Notes under the pieces: model-generated
The model's database searches: none
Seen by the model: the letters and a program-made list of their open reading frames with translations, nothing else
Told to the model about the DNA's origin: nothing
Shown here: positions 40,452 through 53,600 of the stretch, piece by piece
Layout: every line of letters begins with the position of its first letter
Numbering within the stretch: the first letter of the stretch is position 1
Source of the DNA: Sebastes aleutianus
Lineage: Eukaryota; Chordata; Actinopteri; Perciformes; Sebastidae
Reading direction: 5' to 3'
Assembly (NCBI GenBank): GCA_916700875.1
Contig: CAKAKS010000060.1
Coordinates: forward strand, 29,420,189 to 29,484,188
DNA length: 64,000 nt
Program-made: the position numbers and the translations under genes

Positions 40452-43400
40452 TGTTTCGTTCACACATACACGCGGGGCCCCCTGTGAGAGGTAGAGTGAT
40501 GTATTGAGGGAGAGGGCTGATTAATGAGGAGCGTTTATTAGAACATCTGTGTCAAAGATGGCGGAGAAAGAGGGAGCGAGAGAGATAGAGAGAAAGATGG
40601 GAAAGAGAGAGAGAGAGAGAGAAAGGCACACCGTCTTCTGCAGGTCTCTTGTTTGTTGCCTGGAGCCGCCTTAGCCCAGATATACTGTAAATAAAACATG
40701 GCAGGCTGGAGGAGAGGAGTTCATTATCCCACCGATGTAAAGGAGAACTCTTCTTACTTTAAATACATCTTTTTTTAGATGGAGCTTTGGCTTGGGAGTT
40801 GGCTACCAGAACCAGGTTAAACTGGAATGTGCTGCTCTAACAGTCGTCAGCCCATATATTTTTTTGTTCCCCCAAGGCAGTAAATCAAGAACAAAACCAT
40901 TCATTCTGATTTACACTGCCTTATCATAATGAATAAACAGGAATTATCATTTGAAGACCATAGAAGTATGCAGTTGCTATTTCCTGATGCCGATAATAAA
41001 TCCAAAAGAAGGAGCTGCTTCATGCATTAATGTATGACCCATTAAAAGGCCAATTCTGACTTCCTCACCCTAACCTGAACTCTATCAGGGCTTTCATTGA
41101 ATGAAGGCTTTTCAGCAGATCTATTAAAGACTGCTTTGTTATACCGCGCAAGTCCAAATGCAGACCTCTTCACCCTCCTGTTTTTTAACCATGGCGGCAT
41201 GATGCACCACAGCTGGGTTTGCACAAATTCCCACCCAACTGCTAAATGGGCAGAACAAAGTGCAACCACGTTTCTACCTGGTACAAGCAGGTATGTTGAG
41301 AGTCACGTCCGTGATGATTAGTGGAGTCTTTTGTGACTTCTGTTGAACTTTTCCCTCAACATTGAATTGCTTTTGTTTCCTCGTAGTTGCATTTTAAGAC
41401 TTGGCATCTAGCACAGTCAATGTCTTTGAGAACTCTTGCTTTTATGAACTCATGTGTCTTGTCATAGAGTGGTGCAGGGATGACATATGCCAACCAGGAA
41501 GTTAGCATCGCCCTAGTTCCCCTCGACAAAAAGCCAATGGCCAATCGATTAAAATATTTAATTGCGATTAATCGCATGATTGTCCATAGTTAATCGCGAT
41601 TAATCGCAAATTAATCACATATTTTTTTATCTGTTCAAGTATTTAATACTCTCATCAACATGGGAGTGGGCAAATACGCTGCTTTATGCAAATGTATGTA
41701 TATATTTATTATTGGAAATCAATTAACAACACAAAACAATGACAAAATTGTCCAGAAACCCTCACAGGCCCAACAGGCAACAACAGCTGTCAGTGTGTCA
41801 GTGTGCTGACTTGACTATGACTTGCCCCAAACTGCATGTGATTATCATAAAGTGGGCATGTCTGTAAAGCGGAGACTCGTGGGTACCCATAGAACCCATT
41901 TACATTCACATATCTTTAGCAAAATGGCCATGCCAGTTTTTTCTCGCCAAAATTTAGCGTAAGTTTGGAGCGTTATTTAGCCTCTTTCGTGACAAGCTAG
42001 TATGACATATGGACGTACCAATGGATTCCTTCGATTTTTTCTAGTTTCATATATACCAGTTTCTTCACTGTAGCTTTTAAATTGAGCCCGCTACAACCTA
42101 AAAATCGCAAGTTGCGTTAAAGCGTTACAGAAATTAGTGGTGATCACGTTAACTTTGACTTCGAGACGAGGGAACCAGAAGTGCTAAAATATTGAATATA
42201 TATATAATAAAAACTTATTTTGGGGTTTTATGACTCATTCCTGCAGCACTCTATTGGCCACAAACGTCCATCCTGTAACTGTTTGTAGGAGGAAGTATCA
42301 CATGAAGCTGGTTAAATCAGCTGACTAGCTTTAGTTCAACCTCCCTGCTACTGTTTGACAGAGGAAACATGTCCATCTTGGTCTTTTAGGAACTTTTTGC
42401 TCGCATTTATGCCACGTCTAAAGCTTTGTGGTGTGTTCAGTTGGACATTTGTTAGATAACGTGCACACAGCTTTCATAGAGAGGTCAGGAGTTCAGAGTT
42501 CGATCGACCTCTCTGACGACACAGCTGCCATCCTTTTACCCTCCTTTTGTGCAGAAAAGCTGGAGAACCAGAATCACCCTCTTCCCGTTCATTGTGCTCG
42601 TACCTCCATGCTGCTCTGCCAGAAGGTTCCCCCCCGCCATCCTCCAAGCGCATATATTATAGAAAATGATAAAGATGGCATACCTGTAATTTGAAAACAG
42701 ATGGTTTGGTTCTTTTGAATATTTATAACAATCAAAAACAATTTCTCCTGCACCAACCTCGCTATTCGCCCGGAGGCCGGCAAGGTGTTAAAACATTCAT
42801 TTTAATGAAACTGGAAGGGAAAGAAAAATATCGCCTCTTTGTTTTTCTGAGGCGAAGGAGGGCGGTTGAAGTAAATGTAGAGAGGGCAAAGAATCGACTG
42901 TAAAGGGGCGAGATGGGAGCACACGTGCGTCGGAGAACGACACGCTCGGTGCGGCCCTCGATGTGCTTGAAGTGGTTGTCTTTAACAGATTGTGTAAATA
43001 AAGAGCGGAAAAATAAAAGAGGTTTATCTGTTTACATCGCCCGACTCCCCAGATGCTGATATTCAATAAGCCACTATCATCTTTCCTTTTGAAGGTAAAT
43101 ATATTTCCTGCCGCCTGCTCTTGATGTCAACAGACTCAGTTGACCTTATAATTTACCCACTCTGAAATGAAAAAAAAAACTTCAGACAAACTCAACGGCA
43201 TTTGATAAAAAAGAACAGATAAAACCTTTGCTTGATTTAATTTGTTTTACCTTTAGAAGACGAGATCCAAAATGACTGCATGTCTGATACTTTTCAGTTG
43301 GCTTTTTTTTAGTGCTGGGTTTTACCGTGTCCCTATCTTTTATTTGTTTTGACAAGCTACAGTGTTACTGCATGTTTCACAAGCTTTAATATTATGTCTG

Positions 43401-46400
43401 CATTTTCCACAATGAGAATCTAAAGTCTCTCTCTCGCTCTCTCTCCCTCTCAATCAATCTCTCTCTTTCAGAGTATGATTTCCTCCATTGTGAACAGCAC
43501 TTACTATGCAAATGTGTCGGCGGCGAAGTGTCAGGAATTTGGGCGCTGGTATAAACATTTCAAGAAGACAAAAGATATGATGGGTAAGCAAAACGGAGGG
43601 GCGCAAAGTATGGCGCTCACACTTTTGTCTCTTTGCACACACACACACACACACACATACACACCAGTCGCCATTACAATATGTTCCCGAACCAACCGCC
43701 TCTTTGTCTTCCTGCTGTTGCATGAAGCAGAAATACATTTTTATCTTGTTATCTAATAATTCAAGATTACTCCGCGCACTGTTTTGCAGTTGAGCACAGT
43801 GTTATCTTTGATTTATCCATTATTGCTTTAACTAACACTAATGCAAGAGCCAAATTGAGGCCTCTGACTGTTTTTATTTTTTGTTTGTGAGTGACTATAA
43901 CGCTTTACTGTTCCACGAACAAAAGGCAGCAATGATTTCAACCGGCCACCGCCTAGTCTGAAATTCAATTAGATTTTCTTATCAACCCTCTAACAACGCA
44001 TGCTTTATATTATCTCCAAAAAAGAAATCCCCTTTGACCCGCCAGGAAATGAGGTTATGTGATACTAGTAGCACCCCATCTGCAGATACAATTCCGCTCT
44101 ATTTTTTATGTCTTTTGATTAAGCAGAACACCACTCGGTTGCGAGGCTCATAAGGCAGTGTAATGTTGAGATATTAGCTTTAACAATCTGGTGAACAATC
44201 TTTTTTTTCTTTGCCAGTGCGCTACTGCTCGGCAGTGATGACAGATGAGATATTATATCAAAATGTTTTCACAGGCTTCATGCAAATAGCGTGTTGTGAT
44301 CATATCTTATCTGATGTTTTTTTTTCTTCTCTTAAAGTGGCAACATATGCTGAGAACATTATTTACTTCAGACCTGCTGTACTTGTGTATTTCTCTTGCA
44401 TACTCCTACACATTTTCTGTCACAATTGTTCTCTATCTGGTTTTATTTTCCTTAAAAAAAATGGGGCGACTGCAGCTGCTAGTATGGCCTCGGTGATGCC
44501 GGTGTTTTAAATGCCATATTTCTGCATAGCTGGAGTGGGAGAGAGACGTACTGTAGGAAGCCTTAACCCTGTGTTTGTCTTCTCATAACTCTGTTTCTGT
44601 GTGTGTGTGTGTGTGTGTGTGCGTGCTCTACCATCCGGCTGTGCAGGCATGCGCCAACCGTCCCAGCTGGAGGGCTACTTGGGGACGTGTGTCCTCCGTG
44701 AGAGCCCGCGTGCCAACGCACTAGGTATGTCGCAACATGGGCACACACACACAAACACACCCTTTGGAGGACATTGCATTGACATAAATTACCATAACCT
44801 TAACCATGACCACTACACACTTAAACCCAACCTTAAACTACGGATGTCACAATACCAGAAATCAGTAGTCGATACTAATACCAGTGAAACTCCAGGAATC
44901 CATTTCGACACCACGGTAAAAATGAAAAGCGAAACAATAAATCCCATGTACCTCAACATCCACTCCTTTAGTACCGTTTGCGTACTGGTTTTTATTAGGA
45001 TGTTAAACAGGTCATATTTCCCTCTCTATTATCTATTTTATATTGCTGTGAAAACATCTTCTTCAAACAACTGGATTTACTCAAGTTTCTCACTAAAAAC
45101 TACGTTTTACATTTTGCAAGATTATATTTGAACACATCATAACGTTAGAATTTACCATCGCTCATTTTTTACCGAATAGAGCCTGAACGCACCATAATGT
45201 AACTCGATGTAACCTCCATATGTGAGCTGCTCTGCTGCTGCCAACATTACTAGCTCTCCTCCTTCTTGTTCACAATGTATCATTATCAGAGATCGGCGAC
45301 TAGAAAGCGTTAATGCAGATTTCCCGATCGCATATTTTTACTGAATATCGTCCGATTACCATCGGCAGTTAAACTTTATTTCAGACTGTGATGGTTAAAC
45401 TGTGTAATTATTCCATGGTACACATGCGTGCCTAACCTTGCAAACAAACTGAATAGAGCCTGAACGCCTCATAATGTAAATCAGTGGCACCTCTCGTGTT
45501 GAAATCGGCAGGATGAGAGCTAGTTAACGTTAGCTGTTAGCAGCCGTAGGCAGCACAGCTAACGTTAACTAGCTCTCATCCTGCCAATTTCAACATGTTT
45601 GTTGTTTGTTGTTCATAATGTAACATTAGTATCGTTAGTGAGTTTGCTGTGTCCCAAAAGCATTTTCTATCGTACCCAGGACGACGGGATGCCGTTAGTC
45701 TCGAGTCCTGAGAGTAACTACGGTACAGTAGAAAAACAAGTACGTCACATTTTCAGGATTTTGGCATTGACTTGGTACCGAAGTATCGGTTCTCATGACA
45801 TTCCAACCTTAAACCTAACCTTGATGAATAACAAGCTTTTAAACCTATAATTTAGTGCTTTACTTTGCGTGGACAGGTTTTGTCGCCATAATGTGACTTT
45901 GTGAACACATTGTTGTAGATTTGGGACAAAAGTATATTAACACACACACACACACACTGACTGTCTAACTTGTGAAGAGCTACATTCCTTCCTTAATACC
46001 TAACCTTACTGCCAAAACTATGAATCTCAATTAAAATCTTAATCTTAATCCGAAAACCAAATAGCACTTTAAAGTCACATTAAAATGAAAAATGACTTGT
46101 TTACTTTGTTAGCTCATACTGTATGTGGAATTTGGAAATAATCCTTCCTTCACCCTCTCAACCTATTAACTTTTAAAATGACGCCAACATCATGGTCACA
46201 CCCTTAAAGTCTGGATGAAATGAAAAATGCCTTTTTATCCCTTTTAGATCACTTCCCCGGTCATACTGTGCACCTATTTAACAATAAATGCAAAATAAAT
46301 ATATATATCAAATTTTTATATCAAAATCAAATCATCTTTTCTTCCTGGAAACAAAATATGACGTGTGATTACGTAAGCTAGTACCAACCAATTTCCAACA

Positions 46401-48500
46401 ATAATATCATGATATCCATCCATCAATCAAACCGCAACTTTTAGCAACACAAGTGTGTGTGAGCTGCGGGTCCACTGTAGCGCCATATCGTGCTAAACTC
46501 GAAGCCCGCCCACTTTTTAGCTATCCAATCAAATGCGAAGGAGTTGATTTAAATCCCTCTTGTGACTGTATACGGCTCAAATATTCCGTTTCACTGGGGG
46601 ATACGTCACCGTACAGAAGCTAAAGACGCTCAGGGGCTCGAAGATAACATCACTTTTCCACTAGAGTACATTAAAATACTACAACCTTTTGACTTTAAAA
46701 CTGCTGAACAGTTTATTTTAAAGGTTTTTAAGGTCGCTCTCTGTGGGGACATCAAATCCTGATAAGAACAATACCACCAACGTATACGTACACAGAAACA
46801 GCGATAACATCTCACACAAGCTCCAGCACCCATGTACCATATTAGACACAAAACCTTGGCACACAAGCTTCAGGTGCCCGCCGCACGCCCGCGACAAATC
46901 CCCCCCGACCTCAATATTCATGACGGGCTGCTGTCTGCTGTGCGTGGCCACAAATGGCAGGAAGAGAAAGAGCTGGTGAAATGCCAAGTTTTGAAGGCTG
47001 GAAGAGAGAGTGGCACGGTCATCCCTTTGCGCTTTGGCAGTGGCGTCAAATGTGACTCTGCATTTACTTCGCCACACTGCGTTTAGCAGGCAGTTTGAGC
47101 CTGAAGTCAAGGGGAATAAGTACCTGGTCACAGGTACTGGCAAGCTGCTCTGCCAGCTGAAGTGGCGGTACCGGCCGCCAGCGAAATGTGGTGTCTCTTC
47201 TTTTGAGGTGGCAACGCTAGTGCAGGGAAGCCAGCACAGGAGAGAGAGTTGGGTCACTTTGTATGTCTCTCTTTCTCATTCCCTCTGTCTCTCACTCACT
47301 CACACACTCCCTCCCTCCCTCAGCCCACATCCCATTCCCATTGTGTGTTTAATCCGGGGCTCTTTTGTGGCAGGATTCCACACGAGGACTCCCGCTTCTG
47401 TGGCAGCCTTTTTCTCCCAGGGCCTGCCATGCTCTTCTGTCACCCCTTCTCTTTTCAATTTGCATGGAAATGCCTCCGTGTGCCTGTGTGTTTGTGTGTT
47501 GTGAGCATGCCCCCCAGCAGTCTGTGCGAGCGAGCATATGCACACACACACACACACACACATTCACATATGAGTGAATAGACACGCCATACCATCAGAG
47601 CCAGGGAATGCCAGGGATTATGGGAAGAGATGTGATTATTACCAAGATTTTTTTTTTGTTTTGTTTTTCCCCCCACATCATTTGTTTTCGACAAACGCTC
47701 AATAGACCCGTCTTGGCCGGGTGTTTTGTGCTTGCTGACAGTTAAGAAACAGGCAGCTCAAACACACGATTATTGTGGGTATTTTTGGAAAACATCCATG
47801 CACTTAATCTTTCATCTGCTGAAAAATTCAGCTTGTTGAAGACCCCTCCTCCCCCCTCTCTCTCTCTCTTCCCCATAACTGCAATTTACGCTTTTCACAA
47901 TCTCATCCGATGCTTTTTCTGTGGGATGTGGAGGCCGCAGCACACTTCTAAGGTGTTAATGTTGCCATCCGTATGAATTCTTAAACGCTGCCCCCTCACT
48001 CAGTCAGTCGGCATCGTGCACGCTAAAAAATCCTCAGCATATGTGGATTCCTTAAAGAGAGGCGGAAACCTGAAAACATTCAGCTGCTCCAAATGCTCGT
48101 TCACTTTGCTGTGGGTAGTACTTTGAATGTTAAATCATTGTTTTCATCCTCTAAGCACATAATTTAAACCTGTCTTAAAATATTCCCTAGCAGCCATTAT
48201 GGACTTAAAGATTCCCAAAGCAAGAGATGCCACAAAAATCTCCAAAACGCCATTAAATGACGGCACATTATTTTCTGTTTTATAGACAGTTCAAGTCCTG
48301 TCTGTTTTAGTACACTCAGACAAGGTTACACACTGTACGCTCCAATGTACTCCTCCTGTCTCTGATCACTGCTCCCTACATTTATGTTTAGACCATCCTC
48401 TCCTAAAAATGTCCTATTGGCTAGCTGGTGTTCCTTATTTTAGAATTAAGGATCTGTCTTTTGAGAGGATCAGATTCATCAGCATTGCTTCTGCTTTTGT

Positions 48501-48556
<56 letters not shown>

Positions 48557-50642
48557 ATCCTGTACCTACACTTACACACACTCCACTGTCTCTCCAAGAT
48601 TTTTTTTTTTTTTTTTTTCACATGATGAGGCCACAGACATTCTGAACTTAATTTTGAAGGCATGTCTTGTGGAAGACGCAGGTCAAACACAATGAAGCTC
48701 TTTTATCTGAGTTTCCATCTTTTTCTTTTTTTATATATATATTTACCAGCCAAACAAACCCCTGTATATTTCTGTTATTGGTTTCTAGATAGGAATATGT
48801 GCTGACTGCAAAAATGTTTTCCGTTCTCATAGGTCATGAAAGTAAACAGCCGACAGGCAAAGATTCACTTGAGGTTAAAGTTTGATCTGATGCAGAGCAG
48901 ATCTGTTTAATTTCCTCTGATTAGAGACTATGGCTATGACATTAAACTGGCAGTTTTGAGATTAAGTTTTACATTTTTTGAATTCTCCAGCACTTGAAGT
49001 GAAGGTTTTTCCTCTCTTCTACATTCACTCCTGTGTTTTCTTTGTGCTGTTTGAGGTAGACTTGAACAATAACTGACCTCGTCTTTTTTTACCATCACTG
49101 TCTCTTCTGACCTCCACTTTTGCCCTCGTTGCTCATTCTTCTCCCCCTTCCTCCAGCAGAGATGGATGGCCTGTCCGACCTCTCTCCACCCGGCTCTAAT
49201 CACAGCCACAACCACAACCACAACCACCTGGGCTTCTCCCAGCAGCAGCAGCCCATCCCCGGCAGCACGGCAGAGCAGACTCCTTCCTCGCCGGTGCCCC
49301 CGATGGCCCACGCTCCGCCGCCGCACGGTGGCCAGACTGGCGGCCGACAGCCGCAGCTTCCCGGCATGCACCACCCGGGCCTGGTGTCCACGCCCATCAG
49401 CCCCCAGCTGGTCAACCAGCAGCTTGTGATGGCACAGATCCTCAACCAGCAGTATGCAGTGAACCGGCTGCTGGCGCAGCAGTCCCTGTCGCAGCAGTAC
49501 CTCAATCACCCACCTGTGAGCCGCAACTCCCACACCAAGCCCATGGAGCCACAGGTGTCGTCAAACACAGAGGTGTCTGTCGAGATTTACCAGTGGGTGA
49601 GGGACGAGCTGAAGCGGGCCGGCATCTCACAGGCCGTCTTCGCCCGTGTGGCCTTCAACAGAACCCAGGTAAGGAGGGAAGATGGATGGGTTAGAAATGA
49701 CAGGGACTTTTTTCCAACTTTAAATCAACAAAAATGTCCAATCATTGTCAGTACTTAAGTGACTTCTCAAAGTTCTCAAATCTCAAAGTTTTAGTGTCGT
49801 TATTGGACGTATATTCGCTAAAAATCGACAATCGGGACATCAGCATTAACGCGTTCTAGTCGCCAATCCCTGATAATGATGTGAAAAAGAAATCCGTGTA
49901 GAAATCGGCATGAGCTGGTAACGTTGGCAGCACCGTAGCTAACAGCTAATGCACGCAGGTTCCATTGAGTTACATTATGGTGCGTTTCTATCCAGTAAAA
50001 ATGAGTATGGGGTGAAGATACATTCTAACGTTATCATGAACTGTTCAAGTGTAGTCTTATAAAATGTAGTTTTTGGCAAGAAACTTAAATACATCCAGTA
50101 ATTTGAAGGAGATGTTTTTACAGCCATATAAAATAGATAATAGAGAGGGAATTATGACCTGTTTAACTTCCTAACACTACCTCTAAACAGCTTATAATGC
50201 ATCCTAAGAACTATTGATGCCAAGAGTTCTGCGGCAGAAAAACGTGATCCGTGCATTTCTTAAAGTTATGTTTGTTATATTTGATCAAAACCGTGATCCG
50301 ATCCGAACCGTGAGTTTTGTGATCCTTTGCACCCATAGTATTGACAGTTACCATGGATAGCATCCAGTACTGATTGAAGGTTGATTGAAGATTTAATTTA
50401 ATAATTTTTTTTGTATAATTTTATTTTAAACTATTTTTTTATTTAATTTTATGCCCCAGTCGGTCACTTCAGCGTACCTTTAAAAACACTAAAGTTACAC
50501 GGTGTAACTGAACAGTCCATCCAAAAATGTCATCTTAAGTTTTCTAACATTCCCGCTTTTAAAATCAAACTGCACGTAAACACTTAAAGTGTTTCCCTCA
50601 CTGTCTAAGCTTCCACACCAGCAACCTGTTTGAAAAGGAAAT

Positions 50643-50688
<46 letters not shown>

Positions 50689-53600
50689 GAGGCAGCGATA
50701 ATGTCTTAAGACGTACTGTGTGTATTAGATGGGGGGTGGAAGGAGGTGACAGCAAACCTCATTACAACTCCATTTGCTTTGAAGTCGCTGTGTATGAAAA
50801 AGAAAAAAAAAAACAGAAACTGATAAGGATCTATTAGAATTAGAACGTACAGCAACCCCAAACATAAGTGTGTGTCTGTGTGTGTGTGTGTGTGTCTTTG
50901 TGTGTGTGTGTGTGTGTGTTATATGCAGACAGTTTTTGTGTGAGCTCCCACACAAACAGAGTCTTATCTGTGGCTGATATGAGGAATTAGCCCGATGTGC
51001 CGTTGGAGAGTTTGCCTTTGGAGGATTATTTATTAGGCGTGTGTATTTTTTTCCATGAGTCTGTGTTAATAAAAGGGGGCGGGAGGGGAGGGGGTGTCGA
51101 GTAGTGACACGAAGGGGCTGCTGTCGATGCTGGAGGTGGATCAGAGGAGACGGAGGGGAGGAACTGAGGCTTTTTTGGGTGGAGGGGGGAGAGAGGAAAC
51201 TGATTGACCAAAAGAGATAAGACAGGAAGGGTGGATGGCGAAGAATGATAAGCATGCACACACTGAAGAATGCAGACACACACACATAACTTAGATTTCC
51301 CCTGAATACTTGTTTACGTTAAGTTCAGTCCCCTTCGCCATAAAAACGTCACTCCGAGTCAGATTTCATGCGAGTATCTGTTCGTACTCGTCCGGATACC
51401 ACAGACCTACCTTCTTAAACATGACACATACATTTTAATAGTCAGACAAGCACATATTTGCAGCTCCACTTATTTCCCAATAGGACTTGCATGCTCTAAA
51501 AATACAAAATAAAAAATAAAAAGCATGAACATGTTTTCCCCATCACCTTGTTTTATTACCAAATCACACCTATTGATGGTGAGAGAAGCGGAGCGATGGT
51601 TTGCACAGTGTGTGGCCAAGAGCTGATGAAAAGGCCCAATCACACGTCTCTGATAATGGAGTCATCGCCGCCTCATAATGATGGAATTGAGCGCTATTGA
51701 AAAGCAAACAGAGGATACACTGATTGCCCGCCGTATAAGACTTTCACATTTCAGGCGAGTGGCTGCGGCTCTTACCTAAAGCAACATACGGCTCCAAGAA
51801 TATGTCCAAGATCTGCAAAAAATTACACGCAACAAAGTGTTATGAGGACAGGCAAAAGTTTCAATGACGTAGTTCTGTCATCCAAGAATGAACATCGATG
51901 ATAAGTGCTACGAACCGACAGAACAGAATTAGATTTTTTTACTTCAAGACAAAAGCTCTGTCGAGACTCGTGAGGATATGCGGGAGGCGAGAAGTTTACT
52001 TAACGTGATTTCACAACAATAATGATGGAAGATAGAGAGTGACTGCTGACTGTAGAGAAAGCTGAGTCTGTGTTGTAATCAGGAGACTCAGAAAGGAACA
52101 AGTATACAAAGGAGAAGCTTGTGATCCCACCTGCCTCCACAGAAACACTGTGTGGAGTAACAAAACTAGGGGTGGGAAAAAGCGACAGACTTTGTGAAGT
52201 TAGCGGAAGTAAACACGTGTGACTACGTCCTGTTTTCAAAATAAGGTGTTAACAAAAGGAACTGTATATACAAAATACATATATGGAAATAAGATTGATT
52301 GGATTATATTCACCAGTAGTTCACCAATACATATTGAATTGACACCCAAGTATCATGATCGTATCGACACAGGAGATAGGTGAATCGTCCCAGCCCTAGT
52401 TTAAAAATAGAGTCCCTAAAAGGCAGTATTAGTTTCCAGTTGAAGTGGGTATTAGAGCGTCACATCTCCATTGTCATTAGAGTCTCCATTTACACTCATG
52501 GCTCTCCTTTACTGTCTTATTTATGAATCCTCTAATGTGATTATTCTCCTTCTCGCCTGCCATCCTGACCCCCACCACCCAACTGTTTCCCTCTCTGGGA
52601 GCTCTGGTCTTTCTTCCCCTCTGCTGGCTGCTCTACCACCTCGTCTCTATACTTTCCCTCCTCCCTCCTACCACTCCATCACGCAGGGCTTACTGTCTGA
52701 GATTCTCCGCAAGGAGGAAGACCCTAAAACGGCATCCCAGTCGCTGCTGGTCAACCTGCGCGCCATGCAGAACTTCCTGCAGCTGCCTGAAGTTGAGCGC
52801 GATCGCATCTATCAGGAGGAGAGGGAGCGCAGCCTGACGGCGGCCTCGGCGATGGGCGCCCCTCCGCTCATCAGCACTCCACCCAGCCGACCTGTACAGG
52901 TAACCAGAGATTTTGATTCTTCCCTGCGCATGTTTTCCTGTGGTATTATCTTCTTATATTATCTTTGAATGGTTCTCAGAAGGACCTAATTAGTAGACTG
53001 GAGTTTTAGTTTTACAAACATTTCTTAGAGGCAGAGCTGCTCTACAGACAGAAACATATTAAACTAATTGGAATAAACCTTAATGTGCAAAGATGTTTGT
53101 TCCCAGCAGTAGCATTATAATTTAAAGTCAAGAGGTAAAGGCAGATTTATACACCATCCAGGTTTTCTGGTTGTGCCGCTGTAGGATCTGATTTATGGTT
53201 TGACCGATAAATTGTCGTAGCACCACTGCAACGCTAGATGAATGTGTCATGCATTATAACGCAGTGTTGTGCATCTATTATGCACCCAAAGTAGTCATAC
53301 ATTATTGTGTTCACTTGCTAAAAGAGAACAGTCATGGAGAGAAGAACTTGAAATCAGGAATGCACCGATCCAACTTTTTCAGTCCCGACACAATACCTGG
53401 GCTTTGGGTATCGCCCGATACCGAGTACCGATCCCATACCAGTGTTTAATAATACGCTGGGAATAGATCATTCTTTTATGTGTAAGGCAACATCAGGCTT
53501 GACTTAAATATTGCTTTCTTAACTTTGTAAAACAAAATTGTAACAAATAAATACTAGGGCTGTCGATCCATTAAAATAGTTAATGCGATTAATCACACAT

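Larger units (their letters stand above)
35688..43471 (+). other. satb1 intron within CUTL (7784 bp)
   Basis: It begins with poly-A (35714-35730) and (CA)n (35938-35960). Nested families C and B lie at 36993-38208, CA/GT microsatellites at 39640-40450, family B copy 2 with family A at 41466-42252, and mostly single-copy sequence follows to the acceptor. No exon recognised. Confidence 0.85.
44725..49156 (+). other. satb1 intron before the linker/CUT1 exon (4432 bp)
   Basis: Family E-related repeat (44839-45802) with hairpin; single-copy sequence 46050-48480 with (CA)n at 47541-47562; (CA)n 48504-48554. The 1063-bp intron before it (43584-44646) has (CA)n at 43638-43656 and the (GT)n next to the cassette exon. 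Confidence 0.85.
49669..52686 (+). other. satb1 intron interrupting CUT1 (3018 bp)
   Basis: Family E-related repeat (49800-50340), (CA)n and (GT)n at 50643-50919, and a short TIR element (52167-52398). The rest is unremarkable. Confidence 0.85.

Noticed and set aside
46718..47257. A 179-codon minus-strand open frame
   Set aside because: No recognisable domain, no splice or promoter context, not repeated elsewhere; judged a chance frame in intron sequence.
48934..49533. A 199-codon minus-strand open frame
   Set aside because: Antisense shadow of the GC-rich linker/CUT1 exon; composition follows the real gene on the + strand.
49157..49668. Assignment as SATB2 rather than SATB1
   Set aside because: N-terminus MDHL, MLPVFCVVEHYEN and GKWNPVPLSY match SATB1; SATB2 reads differently at these places (from memory).
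50725..51285. A 186-codon minus-strand open frame rich in Ser, Pro, His and Thr
   Set aside because: Driven by CA/GT microsatellites and pyrimidine tracts; low-complexity product.
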